64,000 nucleotides of DNA from Eutypella sp. D-1. Its lineage: Eukaryota; Ascomycota; Sordariomycetes; Xylariales; Diatrypaceae. Position 1 is the stretch's first letter; every line of letters begins with the position of its first letter. Location of the stretch: assembly GCA_023313575.1 (NCBI GenBank), contig JAJTTP010000002.1, positions 620,001-684,000 on the forward strand, read 5' to 3'. The position numbers and the translations under genes were made by a program. This document shows positions 19,979 to 31,446 of the stretch, in pieces. The notes under the pieces are model-generated. The model was given only the letters and a program-made list of their open reading frames with translations. It made no database searches and was not told where the DNA came from.

Positions 19979-22080
19979 TTAGATAGATAGCTGGGCCGTC
20001 TGCGCCTTGGCCAGGTAGTCGCGATACGGCTCTAGCTTCTTAGGCACGACATCGGCGCAGAACCGCTCGGTAATGATGACGGAGCGGCCGATGTAGAGGC
20101 TCGGGTCCAGCATCGAATCCAGAAGCCCGTGAATGGGCTCGAAGTACGGCGTCCTCCGGATCCGCTCGATCAGGTCGTTCGGCCTGCCCTCGCCCTTGAC
20201 CACCTGGCCGGCCTGGTGGGAGAGCACGCGGATCTGCTCGTGGCAATCCTGCCGGCTCGCTCCTAACTCTACCATTTTCATACTATATAGTAAAAGGGGG
20301 GGGGGGGTTTAGTGCGTGATCCTCCATGGATTTCTGATAGGAGAGGTCTGGGAGAATGCACGTACATGATAGTCTCCGTCGCGAGGAATGGGAGCTCCTG
20401 GTTGAGGTGGGAGCGGATCACCTCCGGGTAGACTACGAGGCCGTTGGTGACGTTGTCTAGTGCGATGCAAATCGAGTCCCTTTTCATCTGTCAGCGAGAA
20501 ACACAGAGACGGCGTAGGAAACGCACGCTAGTAAGAACATCTCGGGGATGTCAATTCGTCGGATCGCGGAATCATCGAGGGTTCTCTCAAGCCATTGCAC
20601 AGCCTATGATTGCGGCAAGAGTGTCAGTCAACTCTTGTATTCTGGAAGTGAGGCGGTACGTGGGTATGCAAGTTATTCGGAAATACTAGGGAGATGCTCA
20701 CGTATGTCTCCGAGAAGTTGGTACTTAGTGTGGCTAGCTTGCGGCCAAGACTGGCAATGCGCTCGCTCCTCACTGTGGTAGTTGATTAGCATTAGAGACC
20801 TGGCTCGACGATGGTTAAACACCCCCCCCCCCCCCGAAAAGGGGGTTAAGGGTAGAAATTATAGCTTACTCGGATTCCTCTTGAAAGCCATCGCGCTAGA
20901 CCCGACTATGAGCTAAGTCAGTATTCGCCGTAACCAGGCTGAGCCACGCGACTTCCAGATGCTCCGGCAACTTACTCTGGCCCTTCTCAAAGGGCTCCTC
21001 GATCTCCTTCAGGTGCGCGAGATGGCGGATGTCGCTAGCGATGCGTTGGGCAGTGGCTCCTAGGGCGGAGAGGGCATTCGCGACCCGCAGGTCGACCTTG
21101 CGGGTGTAGGTCTGGGTCGAGATGGGGTATACGCCGGGAAACCCTGCTTTCTGTGGGAACCCCGAGCCGAGTTAGCGCCTCTTCACCATCCTTCTTCACC
21201 TCCATCCCTTCTCTCTTTAAACCGGGTATAAAGCGTCGCCCCGGTTCTCCAACTCACCTCACACAGCATCTCATTCAGCTTGTCGATCTTATCACCATCT
21301 TTATGGAAGATCTCCATGAAGGATGCCTGGGTGCCGGTAGTCCCCTGGGCTCCACGGGCCCGCAGGGCACCCCGCACGATCTCAATGTCCTCGAGGTCCA
21401 TGATCAGGTCCTGCGCCCATTGGGAAGCCCGCTTTCCCACAGTGATGGGCTGGGCGGCTTGGAAATGGGTAAAGCCGAGGGTGGGCATGTCCTTGTACTT
21501 ATTGGCAAACTCAGCGAGGTTGCTGATGACCTTGGCCAGCTTAGGAAGGACCAGGTCTAAACCCCTCCGGATGAATATGAGATCTCTAAGCGGAGCCGTC
21601 AACAACGTAATTCTCCGGGCTGAACCAGCAGATGATAGACCTCCAATCAACTTACGCATTATCGGTCACGAAGCACGAAGTAGCCCCAAGGTGAATGATG
21701 CCTGCAGCCTTGGGGGCGTCCAGCCCAAAGGCATGCACGGCAGCCATGACATCGTGACGCCGGCGAGCCTCTTCTATGCGGGTCACCTCAAACGATTCAT
21801 CGGAAGGATGGAGGTTAGCCTTCATCTGCTCGATAGCCTCGTCCGTAATCTGTAGATTTTCTTTTAGCGTTCATATGCTGTACTATGCATCGCTTGTCCT
21901 GTGATAAGAGGACGGGGTACATACCTGGGAGATTCCAAGGTCCTTCTCGGCCTCCGCGAGCCAAGTCCAAAGCTGGCGCCAGGTGCCGATGCGCTCGCGG
22001 GCGCTGAAGATTTTCAGCATATCCTTGGAGGCATAGCGACCAGCCAGGGGTGATTGGTAGGAATCAAAGTTGGATGTCAT
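19979..22080 (-). CDS. ADE13: Adenylosuccinate lyase (apparent 2-nt frameshift in exon 6)
   Basis: Acts twice in purine synthesis, releasing fumarate from SAICAR and from adenylosuccinate. Exons: 22080..21925, 21849..21656, 21585..21258, 21150..20976, 20905..20870, 20774..20702, 20603..20527, 20479..20366, 20282..19979. Signatures of the fumarase/lyase superfamily are clear: [32 protein letters not shown] and the [11 protein letters not shown] signature loop spread over exons 4-6. The C-terminal IRVLSHQAG is also typical. Exons sum to 1457 nt, two more than a whole number of codons. The excess is in exon 6, where MRSER is in one frame and IASLGRKL in another, around a GCGCGC at 20759-20764. 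Without those two bases the product would be 484 aa, the normal length. This may be a sequencing error, since the gene is needed for prototrophy. Confidence 0.88.
20296..20307. repeat. Homopolymer tract G12
   Basis: Twelve G on the plus strand, inside the last intron of the adenylosuccinate lyase gene. A second tract of about 14 C (from 20822) lies in another intron of the same gene. Confidence 0.9.
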
Positions 22081-22911
22081 TGTTATGGCGTTTGACGAGC
22101 GCTGTTACGTCTTCGTATGATACGTATATACGGACGAGAGGGGTTTATGGCACGGGCTACTCCCTATCTGCTCCTTGCGGCTCAATATTTATTTCCAATG
22201 AGACACTTATGGGGGGTAACCGCAGACTTCTGACTAGTAAAAAGTTAGGGCAAAATTTACCGTTGTGCTAATAACACAGTCCGAGGTTAAGAGGTAGGTA
22301 GCTATTGATTTTTATTAGTACCTACTTTAGGTACCTACTTTAGGTACTTGGGCTCTTTGTGGACTGATCTGATTCGGTGCCCGGCAGCTGCCAGGGAACA
22401 CCCCCAATACCCCTAGAGAACATCAAAACTGCTAAGTATTATTATACCTAAGTAGACTCTTGCGCGGCCGATAGCGCAGCAATCTTTGATTAATCGAGCA
22501 CCGGCATGATCCAACAGGTCTGCCTCGTCACAGCACATCTAAAGAGCCAAAGAAACATAGCAAGCAAACATCCATCCAAGGACCATCACGTTTACATTCC
22601 TTGCACGCGCTCCTCCTCCCTTGACCTTCCATTCCCCATTCCCCATCTACGATCCCTCACTTAATGATACAACAGAGAATCCCGAGACAAGCTCCACAAA
22701 AAAGGGGCCATGCGCCTTCATCTCTGACAACAATTCGCCGGCAACCTCGATCCACCACCGCGTCCTACCACGGGGCTGATTGATGTTCTGGCCTCATGCA
22801 TTTCCTTCCAATTGCGATAGACTTTGTGCGAACCGGCCATGCTCCATATGTGTCATTTCGCCCCTTTTTTGCCAAATATGCTTATGAAAACATCCTGCCT
22901 TTGCCCCTCCA
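22081..22911. other. Intergenic region with TACTTTAGGTACC repeats
   Basis: 5' flank of the lyase gene and 3' flank of the Kelch gene. It contains a direct repeat CCTACTTTAGGTA at about 22321-22345. No gene recognised. Confidence 0.6.
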
Positions 22912-25900
22912 TCATGAACCCCCAATCCCCAGCCCGACCCTAGGCGCATTGAACCTATCAGACGGCTGCTGCCTCTCTCGCCCCGCGTCGCGCTCGCGGT
23001 CGACCGTTGCCCGCATCCGCCGTCCTTCCATCAGCCCGCGAAGACCTCGCTTCTGGAGACCGATGACGCTGCTAAGTTCACCGTCCCAGACCTCTCTAAC
23101 AGTCCCGCGCTCACTGTCTCCGATCTCGCTACTCCACTCGCTTCCCGACACGCTGGTCGTTGCACTGAGTTCATCGTTCTCTGGTTGCCAAGTGGACACT
23201 CCCGTATTGATCCGCAGGTTATTCATCGCGCCCGTGGCCTCGTCCGCTGACGCGGTAGAGACCGATTGCGAACGCCCGTTAGTAGCGCCAGACGTTGCCG
23301 GGTCTACTGTTGCGGAGAACACATTCGGGTTCATGCTTCCGTCAATACCACGACCGCCACCAGCAGCCATAGCTGTTGCATTAAAAACAGCCGCCGCGTT
23401 TCGTGAGTCGAGTAGTGCATGCAGGCGCTCAACTACTGCCTCCAACAAACCGTCCACCTTGTAAGGTCGTGCGATTTGAAGGAGGGAGCAGAGGATCTGT
23501 GGCGTGCACAACGGCGACGATGGCGGGGGTAGAGATGAGGTATAAAGAAAATGGAGTAGGGCTTGGACCGTGAGGTAGGTGTGCGGCAGGTAGAGACATC
23601 TAGGTCGTGAAGTGGGTGGTAGAGTCGCGGGTGTCGGTGCGGAGTTGACGAGAACGGGGTCTCCCGAGGTACTGCTTCCGGAAACGGAGGCGTCCCCTGT
23701 ACTAGGCGACTTCCCGAAACCCGACGCTGACTGGTTGCCTACAGTGGTAGCTGTTGACAGGTTACTATCCGTCGTGCTTCGGTTGGATTGGGTAATCGTG
23801 ATGGTAGAATTGCGAGTGCCCGCCGGGCCCATTGCGCCCGTCCTCAGGGTAGCCGAGTCACTCCCGTCCTGATTCGCAGCGCCTTCTCGCAAAAGCTGGA
23901 CGAAATAAGGCCCCCAGCGCCGGCCAACAACCCGTGAATTGACCGGTATCCTCTCGCCATTGATGCAGAGGATATCCATGTCGGCAATTTCGCGAAGTGC
24001 CAACGCCTTCTCACCGAGCTCCTCTGCTGCTCGCAAGTGGGACCTGCCTCCGCCCGTCCACCCGGCCTTCCTTGCCAGACTTAAACCGGGCTCTTGATAA
24101 GGGCTACTCGCTGACACGAATCCTGACAGTGGTGAGACCTTTCGGGGACTATCATAGAAACCGAAAGCCTCGAGCTCTACTGTGCAAACGTTGGTGAAAT
24201 TAATACGACGGTGGTTATAGTCATCGACGAGACTTCGCTTTCGATTGCCCAGGATGACGAAGGTATTCCGCCTGTTCCACAGAACACCCCTATTCCAACT
24301 GCCCTGGCTGAATATGGACCCACCCGCATCGATCCGGGACCATGTTAAGTTTCTGAGGTCAAGTGCCCACAAAGCGTACTCCCGCTTGGAACTAGTTAAA
24401 TAGGTACCGCTCACGACGAAGTGTGTGTCGATGACGCCGCCGTTGGGGAACCGTAGTCCCGGCGGTGTATATGAGCCTGACATGGGCTTCTCGACCAGCG
24501 AGCCGTCTGGAGCTCGGATCTGGAGCTCGAGTTTAACATCCAAGAAGTTATAATTGGAGTAGATCAACATTGAGGATCCGGCCTCCCTTGCCTCCTGACT
24601 GACGCTTCCATCCTGTCGCATGTTACTGGTTCCAGGCCTTCCGATCTTCGCAGTAACAGAAGGGGGTAAAGGTGCTACGACGCTCCTGTAGGCACCGCAC
24701 GACTTGGCAAGCGATTGTGTAGAGGTCCACTTCAGGCTTCGGAGGTTGAAGACGCTAATTTGTTCGATGTAATGGTTGGCCGCGTCTTGGCCGCCGACCA
24801 CAATCATCTCGGCGCCTCCTGTCCCGTCGATATTAACCCCTATCCTACCCTCATTTGGGTTCCCGATCGAAGGGTTGTGTTGCAGTGCGGATAGGGGTGC
24901 CTTGTGAGAAACGAACGTGGCGGACGAAGGCAAAATGCACGCGCAGTGCGCGTAACGGCCTTGTGGAGGATCCTGGCTCGGGATATATGTCCACTTCTTG
25001 GTTGGTGCATCGTAGATATAAATGTCGGACATGACTGTCACTTCGGGCTGCTGGTCCGGCGAGGCAGAAGGCGGATCGCTAGTGGTCGGTGACATGCCGC
25101 CGTAGCAAACCATCTTAGTATCGCCCAGTGCACACATGGAGTGGAAGTATCGGGGCGGAGGTATATCGCCAACTGCGTCGATTTTGGTCCAGTGTCTTCT
25201 TATGAGATCGAGCTCATAAATATCCGAGGTAAGAGGTGCGGGTCGACTGCGCGATAACGTCCTCCCACCGAAGACATAGAGCTTGTCTCCTAATATCGTG
25301 GTCGTTGCCCCGACGAGGGGACGGGGCTCTTTCCCCGTGGTTCGATGGACGTTACACATCAGACCAGACAGGTGGGCAGAGCCCGATGTAGATGGAGTGC
25401 CGACAGCTGAACCAGAGCCTCCGGGAGGTTGTGCCCTGGCGTTAGCGGAAGGTTGAGGTGACTGGCCTGTGGCACGGGAGCCATTGTTCCGAGAGAAATT
25501 GCTTTGGCCGTCAGGCCCGGTGCCGTCAGTCCTTAGCGAGCTTGCCACGCTGGTTTGACTGCTGGACATGTCATGAGCCCCATCGTATATGTTGTTGGAA
25601 GCGGAGGCTGAGGAACTATTGGGGTCCATAGCGGCTGTCTTAGTCGCGTTCGCGTCGGTGTCGTCGAAGTCGTGCTCGGATCCAGGTTCGTAGTCGCTGT
25701 CAACAATAGAACTCAGAGTGGTAGTCTGAACGTTGAGAGCCGATGCCAGGGGCGTGGTAGGGCCAAGACTGGTCGGGGAGAGTTCTGGCGGCGGAGGTTC
25801 TGGCAATGGCTTCGCAAGACTGTTTTGTAAACTCAGGTTTCGGCCATGACGCGAAGGTGGAGGCTGGGTTTGAAATTGTTGCTGGTGTCTTGAGGGTGGA

Positions 25901-26211
25901 GGGGTCGGATTGGCTCTTCCTCCTCCTGGTCCTATCGTTGCTGAAGGTGGAGGTGGACTCGGGTTGGTAGCGAAGGGGTTCAGTGCTAATCTTGACGGTG
26001 CCCTACTAGGCCTAGCGGACTCGTCGCGTGAGGGGATAGCCTTCTTGATGCCTCGATAGACGTCGGAGAGAATATCGCCCGGTGATCTCGACACAGACTG
26101 GGATCGACCTTCCGATGCCGAATCCTGTTGTTCACCGTTGCCTTCGAAGTCCCGGAGGCGTGGGCTGTCTCGGCCACCTGTAGCGTCCGATGTCAGTCCA
26201 TAACTCGACAT
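22912..26211 (-). CDS. Kelch-repeat protein with split BTB domain, Ral2/Mds3-Pmd1-like
   Basis: Intron-less, 1099 aa. Residues 1-280 are low-complexity Ser/Pro/Asn. Kelch blades start at about residue 290 (GDKLYVFGGR, MVCYGG, MIVVGGQ motifs followed by a Trp-x-x-I type strand) and run to about 680. A BTB-like domain seems split by a Ser/Thr-rich insert: its first part near residue 745 (DILCINGERIPVNSRV...YFVQLLREG) and its last part near 870-945 (YLTVQALLHFLYTSS...LLQIARPYKVDGL). This order matches S. pombe Ral2 and yeast Mds3/Pmd1, which act in Ras/TOR-linked control of growth and mating. Orthology is likely but not proven here. The poly-Ser/Pro inserts are probably disordered. Confidence 0.72.
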   Translation of the reverse strand: MSSYGLTSDATGGRDSPRLRDFEGNGEQQDSASEGRSQSVSRSPGDILSDVYRGIKKAIPSRDESARPSRAPSRLALNPFATNPSPPPPSATIGPGGGRANPTPPPSRHQQQFQTQPPPSRHGRNLSLQNSLAKPLPEPPPPELSPTSLGPTTPLASALNVQTTTLSSIVDSDYEPGSEHDFDDTDANATKTAAMDPNSSSASASNNIYDGAHDMSSSQTSVASSLRTDGTGPDGQSNFSRNNGSRATGQSPQPSANARAQPPGGSGSAVGTPSTSGSAHLSGLMCNVHRTTGKEPRPLVGATTTILGDKLYVFGGRTLSRSRPAPLTSDIYELDLIRRHWTKIDAVGDIPPPRYFHSMCALGDTKMVCYGGMSPTTSDPPSASPDQQPEVTVMSDIYIYDAPTKKWTYIPSQDPPQGRYAHCACILPSSATFVSHKAPLSALQHNPSIGNPNEGRIGVNIDGTGGAEMIVVGGQDAANHYIEQISVFNLRSLKWTSTQSLAKSCGAYRSVVAPLPPSVTAKIGRPGTSNMRQDGSVSQEAREAGSSMLIYSNYNFLDVKLELQIRAPDGSLVEKPMSGSYTPPGLRFPNGGVIDTHFVVSGTYLTSSKREYALWALDLRNLTWSRIDAGGSIFSQGSWNRGVLWNRRNTFVILGNRKRSLVDDYNHRRINFTNVCTVELEAFGFYDSPRKVSPLSGFVSASSPYQEPGLSLARKAGWTGGGRSHLRAAEELGEKALALREIADMDILCINGERIPVNSRVVGRRWGPYFVQLLREGAANQDGSDSATLRTGAMGPAGTRNSTITITQSNRSTTDSNLSTATTVGNQSASGFGKSPSTGDASVSGSSTSGDPVLVNSAPTPATLPPTSRPRCLYLPHTYLTVQALLHFLYTSSLPPPSSPLCTPQILCSLLQIARPYKVDGLLEAVVERLHALLDSRNAAAVFNATAMAAGGGRGIDGSMNPNVFSATVDPATSGATNGRSQSVSTASADEATGAMNNLRINTGVSTWQPENDELSATTSVSGSEWSSEIGDSERGTVREVWDGELSSVIGLQKRGLRGLMEGRRMRATVDRERDAGRERQQPSDRFNAPRVGLGIGGS

Positions 26212-27597
26212 GTTTAACCCTCACTGCCTCGTTCTCCCAAATCTCTCTATTCTTATTTTTCTTGGCTGATTTTCCGGCTACCGCGATACCAATGGATGAG
26301 TCGTCGTCAACGTGAGGCCCAATACCGGTCGTCCGTCCGGACCGTGTTGGAAAGGAGGAGAAAACGGAAAACGGGGAAGAACAGGCAGCCCCGAGGCAGC
26401 GGTGCTATGACCAGGATGGCAAGGTAAGATCAGGAGTAGGGCAGGGGTGGTGGGTAAGGGAGTCGATCAGATTCTGACCCGGGAGCCAGGCAGCAGATGG
26501 CGCGGTTGGGAAGGAAGAAGCACCCAAGCACCACAAGGGGGTCAAGATGGTAGAGCGAGGGTGTAGGTTTAGTACATGGCTCGAGCGGTGAGCGGGGCGG
26601 GGCGGGTGCCCGAGTCTGGTACAAAGACTGAGTTATTCTTCTTCTTTGCTTCTTCGCCTTCTCCTTCACCTTCTCTCCGTCTTCTCACGAGTGTAGGTAC
26701 CCAGGAGAAGAGAAGAGAAGAGATAAAGCCTCAGCCTAGTGTGAGGAAGAAGAGGTCTGAGCAGGTGAAGATAACGTGGATACAAGGTAAGTAAGTAGGG
26801 CATGGGTCAGGCTCAGGACTGTGCGTTGCTAGGATATTTCTTGGCTTGTGGAGTGTAGGGAGCGCGCGGCGGTACTTGTGTGTTTATGTGTGGATGCCAG
26901 CCGGTCAACCCAGTATGTTGCGTCGTATGCATATGTTTTATATAGCAAGGGGATATGAGGATATTTCACACAGAGATCCATCGGGGAGATCCACCGGAGA
27001 GATCAGAGAGGGTCTCGGAGAGATAAGAATACATACTTCTTAGTTTTCTTTGACGAAAATGCTCTTGACGGGATGGATGCTCAGGTAGTTGTAGGTAGCA
27101 GTAAGTACTCCGTAGTTAATGCACATTTTTATGTGTAGGCAGTAACAGAATAATTGTGTGAGTGGTAGGCACTTGTATGGGACTTGTAGTTAGATGGCCA
27201 GATAGTGCGCCGAACGGGCAGGGTTGATCGGGTTCTAGAAGGAGACCGCGCGATACCTAGCCGCCGGCGCCGTCGGAGGTGACAAGGAGGGAAAGACAGG
27301 GTTCACTTCGTTTAAAAGAGGGGTCCGCCTGGGGGCCCTTGGGGGTCCTTGGGGGTCTTTTGGGGGGGGGGGGGGGTTAAGAGAGGGAGTAAGCAAGGAA
27401 GGCTGTCTCATAGGAATGGGAAACATTGGTAAAGGAGGTTTGGTTCCTGCGTTATCCATTCTGTCTGTCCATTTATCTTTGTAGTGTACCAAGTAACCAA
27501 CCAAGTAGCTTGCTTGTAGTCCGCTGGGTCCGGTAGCATAAATAAAGGAGGAAATGATTCAAGCAAGAGACCATTGCTGATTTCGATTCCAAGGGTT

Positions 27598-27660
27598 CTG
27601 GGATTCCAGGATTCCAGGATTCCGGGATGCCAGAATCCCCATGCTGCCATGATTCCCATG
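27598..27660. repeat. Imperfect GGATTCC(A/G) array
   Basis: The unit GGATTCCA/G recurs about three times in tandem, then in drifted or inverted form (GAATCCCC, GATTCCC). Intergenic. Confidence 0.6.
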
Positions 27661-28878
27661 ACATAACAACGTCAACAACGCCGGGAGCGGCGGGGCGGTT
27701 AAGCCTGGTAGTAGGTTGTTGAAATTTCGTAAATAACTACCTAGGCAGGCAGAGAGGTGTTGTCGATATCGACTTCGATCTTCGACACCAACGTCCATTT
27801 CAACATCAGGCAGACAGGCAGGCAGTCCGAGTCCGGACCGGATATTTGACTGCGACTTTGACGCTCGGCCTTGGTTCGTGTAGATCCGATTACTCCCCCT
27901 CCCTATGGTCATCGTGATCCATCAAGCCCATCCATCATCCATTCGTAATCATCTCAGGTAAGATGTTCATCCACTGCGGCGGTGGTAACGGTAGCGGCAT
28001 TATCTATCCAACCCAGTTGCCATCCATTCGAGCACATCGTCACTCACTCAAAGAAAAAAGAGCGGGAAAAAGCCGCCCTTCCACACGAAACAAATACTAC
28101 GTACCACGTTGTATGTCAAGTCAAACCCCTTATTCGTCAATATGGGTATGTCAAATGCCCCTTGAACCTCGGGCGATATAGTATATTTGGGTATCCGTAC
28201 TCCGTAGTTATTGGGTGTTATCGGGTGGTAAAGTCGGGCTATCGCGCGCGGGCGGGCGGGCAAGCAAGACGGGTGGGATAGTCAAAGAATGGTACGAGAT
28301 ATGTATGTAATGTGTAATTTCTAGGGGGGGTTGGATGGGGGGGATGGTATTGGGAATGGGGTTTTTTTTTGGGCAGGGTGGTTAGGGTGATCAGGGTAAG
28401 TCAGAGTGAGTAGAGGAAGGCTACTGTACTCTACCGTACTCATCAACGCGCCCCAGCTCGCCTCATCTGCTTGTCTTTGTCTTCGCTCTATTCGTACTCT
28501 AGTTCTTCTCCACTCGCTTTTGTGATGGTCGGGCGTTTGATGATGTAAATGGAAGTGATTAACAAATTTGATCCAATTAATACAGTAAGGGGAAGAGGGG
28601 CATGTGCGCATAGTAGTCCGAGCGCGCATATTAAACACGCTTATATGAATAACTACTTGGGTACATGCCAATGGAGAGGATACACGGAGAAATACACACC
28701 TCCTTCCAGCTAGGTACAAAGGGAAAGTATTTAGGATACGCATCGGAGGCACTAAAGAAACTTGCCCACGTGGTCCTCCCACGTACCTGAATATCTCTCT
28801 CCTCGGGTCCACTGCGTTTCATCATTGCCCTCTATCTTATACCAAATTATGCATGTACGTACGCCTTGGAACTGTACA

Positions 28879-28916
28879 CTACCTACCTACCTAGGTAGGT
28901 ACCTAGGGTAGGTACT
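28879..28916. repeat. Palindromic CCTAGG-type repeat cluster
   Basis: TACCTACCTACCTAGGTAGG, followed by TACCTAGGGTAGGT, forms a near-perfect palindrome centred on CCTAGG. Similar motifs occur in most long intergenic regions here. Confidence 0.75.
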
Positions 28917-29122
28917 CATGACAACAGCCTTCGGCTAACCCCGATGATTCAAGGTACCTTATTCGTAGGTTTGTAGGTATCCAGACATGTAGTTTTTCAT
29001 ATCCTTGCCATGGGACAGGTGCATCTCTGCTGTCTCATCACATGTGAGCGGCAGCATAGGGCTCCTGTAGAGCTCTACCCAGGTAGTAATCCCTCCGATG
29101 GTAGGAGGTACATGCCTAAGTG

Positions 29123-29154
<32 letters not shown>
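29123..29154. repeat. Microsatellite (AGCC)8
   Basis: Eight perfect tandem AGCC units in intergenic DNA. Confidence 0.95.
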
Positions 29155-31446
29155 CTCCAGCCCTAAGCAATATATTCACGGAGAATGGTTCCCCTTCTCT
29201 CCTCCCACCTAATATTGAATATTTCCATTCAGCTTCAAGTCGAACAGCCATCGGAAACTCGTCGTACCCGCATGGCAGATATGCGCAGGGACCATGCCGT
29301 CAGATCCTACTTTGGTTTGTTACAATCGTTACGAAGTCTATCAGACAGATCTACATGCAGATAGTAAGCTTACCTAATCACCCTGAATAGGGGCTGGTTG
29401 GCCACGTGAGACCTACAGCAAGCTACATAAGTACCCGTCCTGCCCGTCTATGGCAATAAGCAAGAGATCTACAGATCCTTCTACTATCCTAACTCAACAC
29501 CGCCTCGTCATCCCTTGGTTACGTGAATGAGAACATCGTGTTGAGCATCAGGATGGCAGTTGTGCTCTTGGGTAATCAGGTAGTCAGGCAGTCACGAGAG
29601 ATAGCCTACGTACCACACGCCCCCCGGTGGTAGCAAGGAGACGTCGTAGAGGCCTTGGAGCAAATTAAAAATTCTCCTCGAAGCGATTTGTGGGAGGGTG
29701 TATATATTACCCAGCCCCGACGCGGGACATGTTAAGCGAGCCTAGAGTGAGGAGGAATCGGGGTCCGCATGCGATGATGACCAGGTAAGGTAACATTGAA
29801 TATCCTGTGATAAACCTGGTAGCCAAGGTCCGCACTCCGACGCCTCACGGGTTGTATATCCTATAATGGTAGACAAATAACAATAACGGAATACAGTATC
29901 TTACCATTTGCCTCTAATCATGAATCCAAACGTAGTAGAAAAGGGATAACGAAGCACTCTTTTTTTTTCAGCTGTTACAATTAAGACCGCTTCCTTCATG
30001 AGTATGTTCTGTAACTCAAGTTAAGGGAGATGGGTGGCTTCTACCATGTCGACTAGCTTTTTGGGGATATCTTTCCGATGTCCAATAGCCAGTTGTACTT
30101 CAGTCACGATGAACCTAAGCATGGATTCCATGTTTATAATCGCGCCGACGATGAACTTATATGCTTACCAAGAAATCGAGGGAGAAGTGGTCGATGGCCA
30201 CTGATTCTACTTTGCGTACTTCAGTCATCTCTGCTCATACATCTAGAACTCATACGAAGTTGCTGATATCCGCAGCACCACGGGGATATGAAGGAAACTC
30301 GCCTATTGTCACATCCTGGCTAAACTCCCTGGACTTTGCTTTAACAATAAGCCGTGAACTGAGCTCGGCGTTGGAGGAGATACTGGTACTATATAGTTCC
30401 TTTCCCCGTCCAATGCCGGCAGCTATCGTTCTTCGCACTGATTGCTATGTGGCTGTTATACCTACACTGAGACCGGACATATAATGGGTTTTAAGTAGTA
30501 GAGACTCTCGTGGTCTCCTTATAATGAAGAACGCCTGGTGACAGTGCATTCAGTGCATTCGCTCTCACATCGGGAATAGGCCTTTAACATTTCGACGACG
30601 ACCTCAGATCCTAGCTATGCGACAATTGCCAAGTCAATATGTATGCTCTCGTGAATCTGTGGACGTATGCAGGACACTTTCGCCGCGTACTAAACATGAC
30701 TATGGAGTGTATAAGGGAGTTAGTGTTAAGGCTAAGTCCTGTGACCTGTATTGAGATGTATAGGATGAGAAAGCTGAGATTGACCAATTGTATATATATT
30801 CTATGTTTGCAAACCACACCAGAGCGACCACTATTCCAGGATAAACCATGCGAACATCCTATATGATATACCGCCCTTCAGAATATCGGTCGCTGTCATG
30901 CGGGGTAAGGGGTTACATGGCGCATTGGGCATCACAAGATTATACATATATATAACACTGCAAAGTCAACTACCTCGAAACGTAACATACAGAATATGGT
31001 ACTCGGGCGGGAGGATGAAACATAAATAACGCCCGATATATATCCGCTCAATGTCACGTAGGTAGTAGACACACATAACACATAGTGGACCAGGGGGCTC
31101 TGTTGGCAACGACGCCTAGGGTCTCCAATATCGCCGGGGACGTCGGAGTTTTTAAAATGCCCATCCAATTCAAATAACAAATTCGTTCGTTTACTACTTC
31201 CGAGCAAGAACGTTGACTTTTTTACTTTTTTTTGTTTTGTTTCTTCATTCATTCATTAAGGTTATGGCTACCGAGGACGGAGAAGTCATACACGCGCATT
31301 TTTTTCTCACTGGGTATCGACAGACATTAGATCCGATCCAGACACCAACCAGTCTCATCCAATCCTGTCTGGTCCTTCGCATATCTTACACGGCGGAGGA
31401 TGGTGTCCTTGGCGGCCAATCACATTGTGTGGCAATCAGAACGTGT

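Larger units (their letters stand above)
26212..31446. other. Gene-poor stretch of 5.2 kb
   Basis: Begins with the long leader region of the Kelch gene (purine-rich, 26330-26800). It then holds a G-run near 27362-27376, an imperfect GGATTCC-type array (27598-27660), a TACCTACCTACCTAGGTAGGTACC palindrome (28879-28903) and (AGCC)8. ORFs at 28321-28812 (minus), 30161-30484 and 30639-30866 (plus) have no recognisable family, domain or splice context. Short genes or a decayed element in 30.0-31.0 kb cannot be excluded. Confidence 0.5.

Noticed and set aside
28321..28812. 163-aa minus-strand frame
   Set aside because: No recognisable domain, biased His/Pro/Ser composition and no splice context; it starts next to a G/T-rich run.
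29123..29154. Tandem units considered as a CRISPR or telomere-like array
   Set aside because: It is a plain 4-bp microsatellite; there are no spacers, and this is a nuclear fungal sequence.
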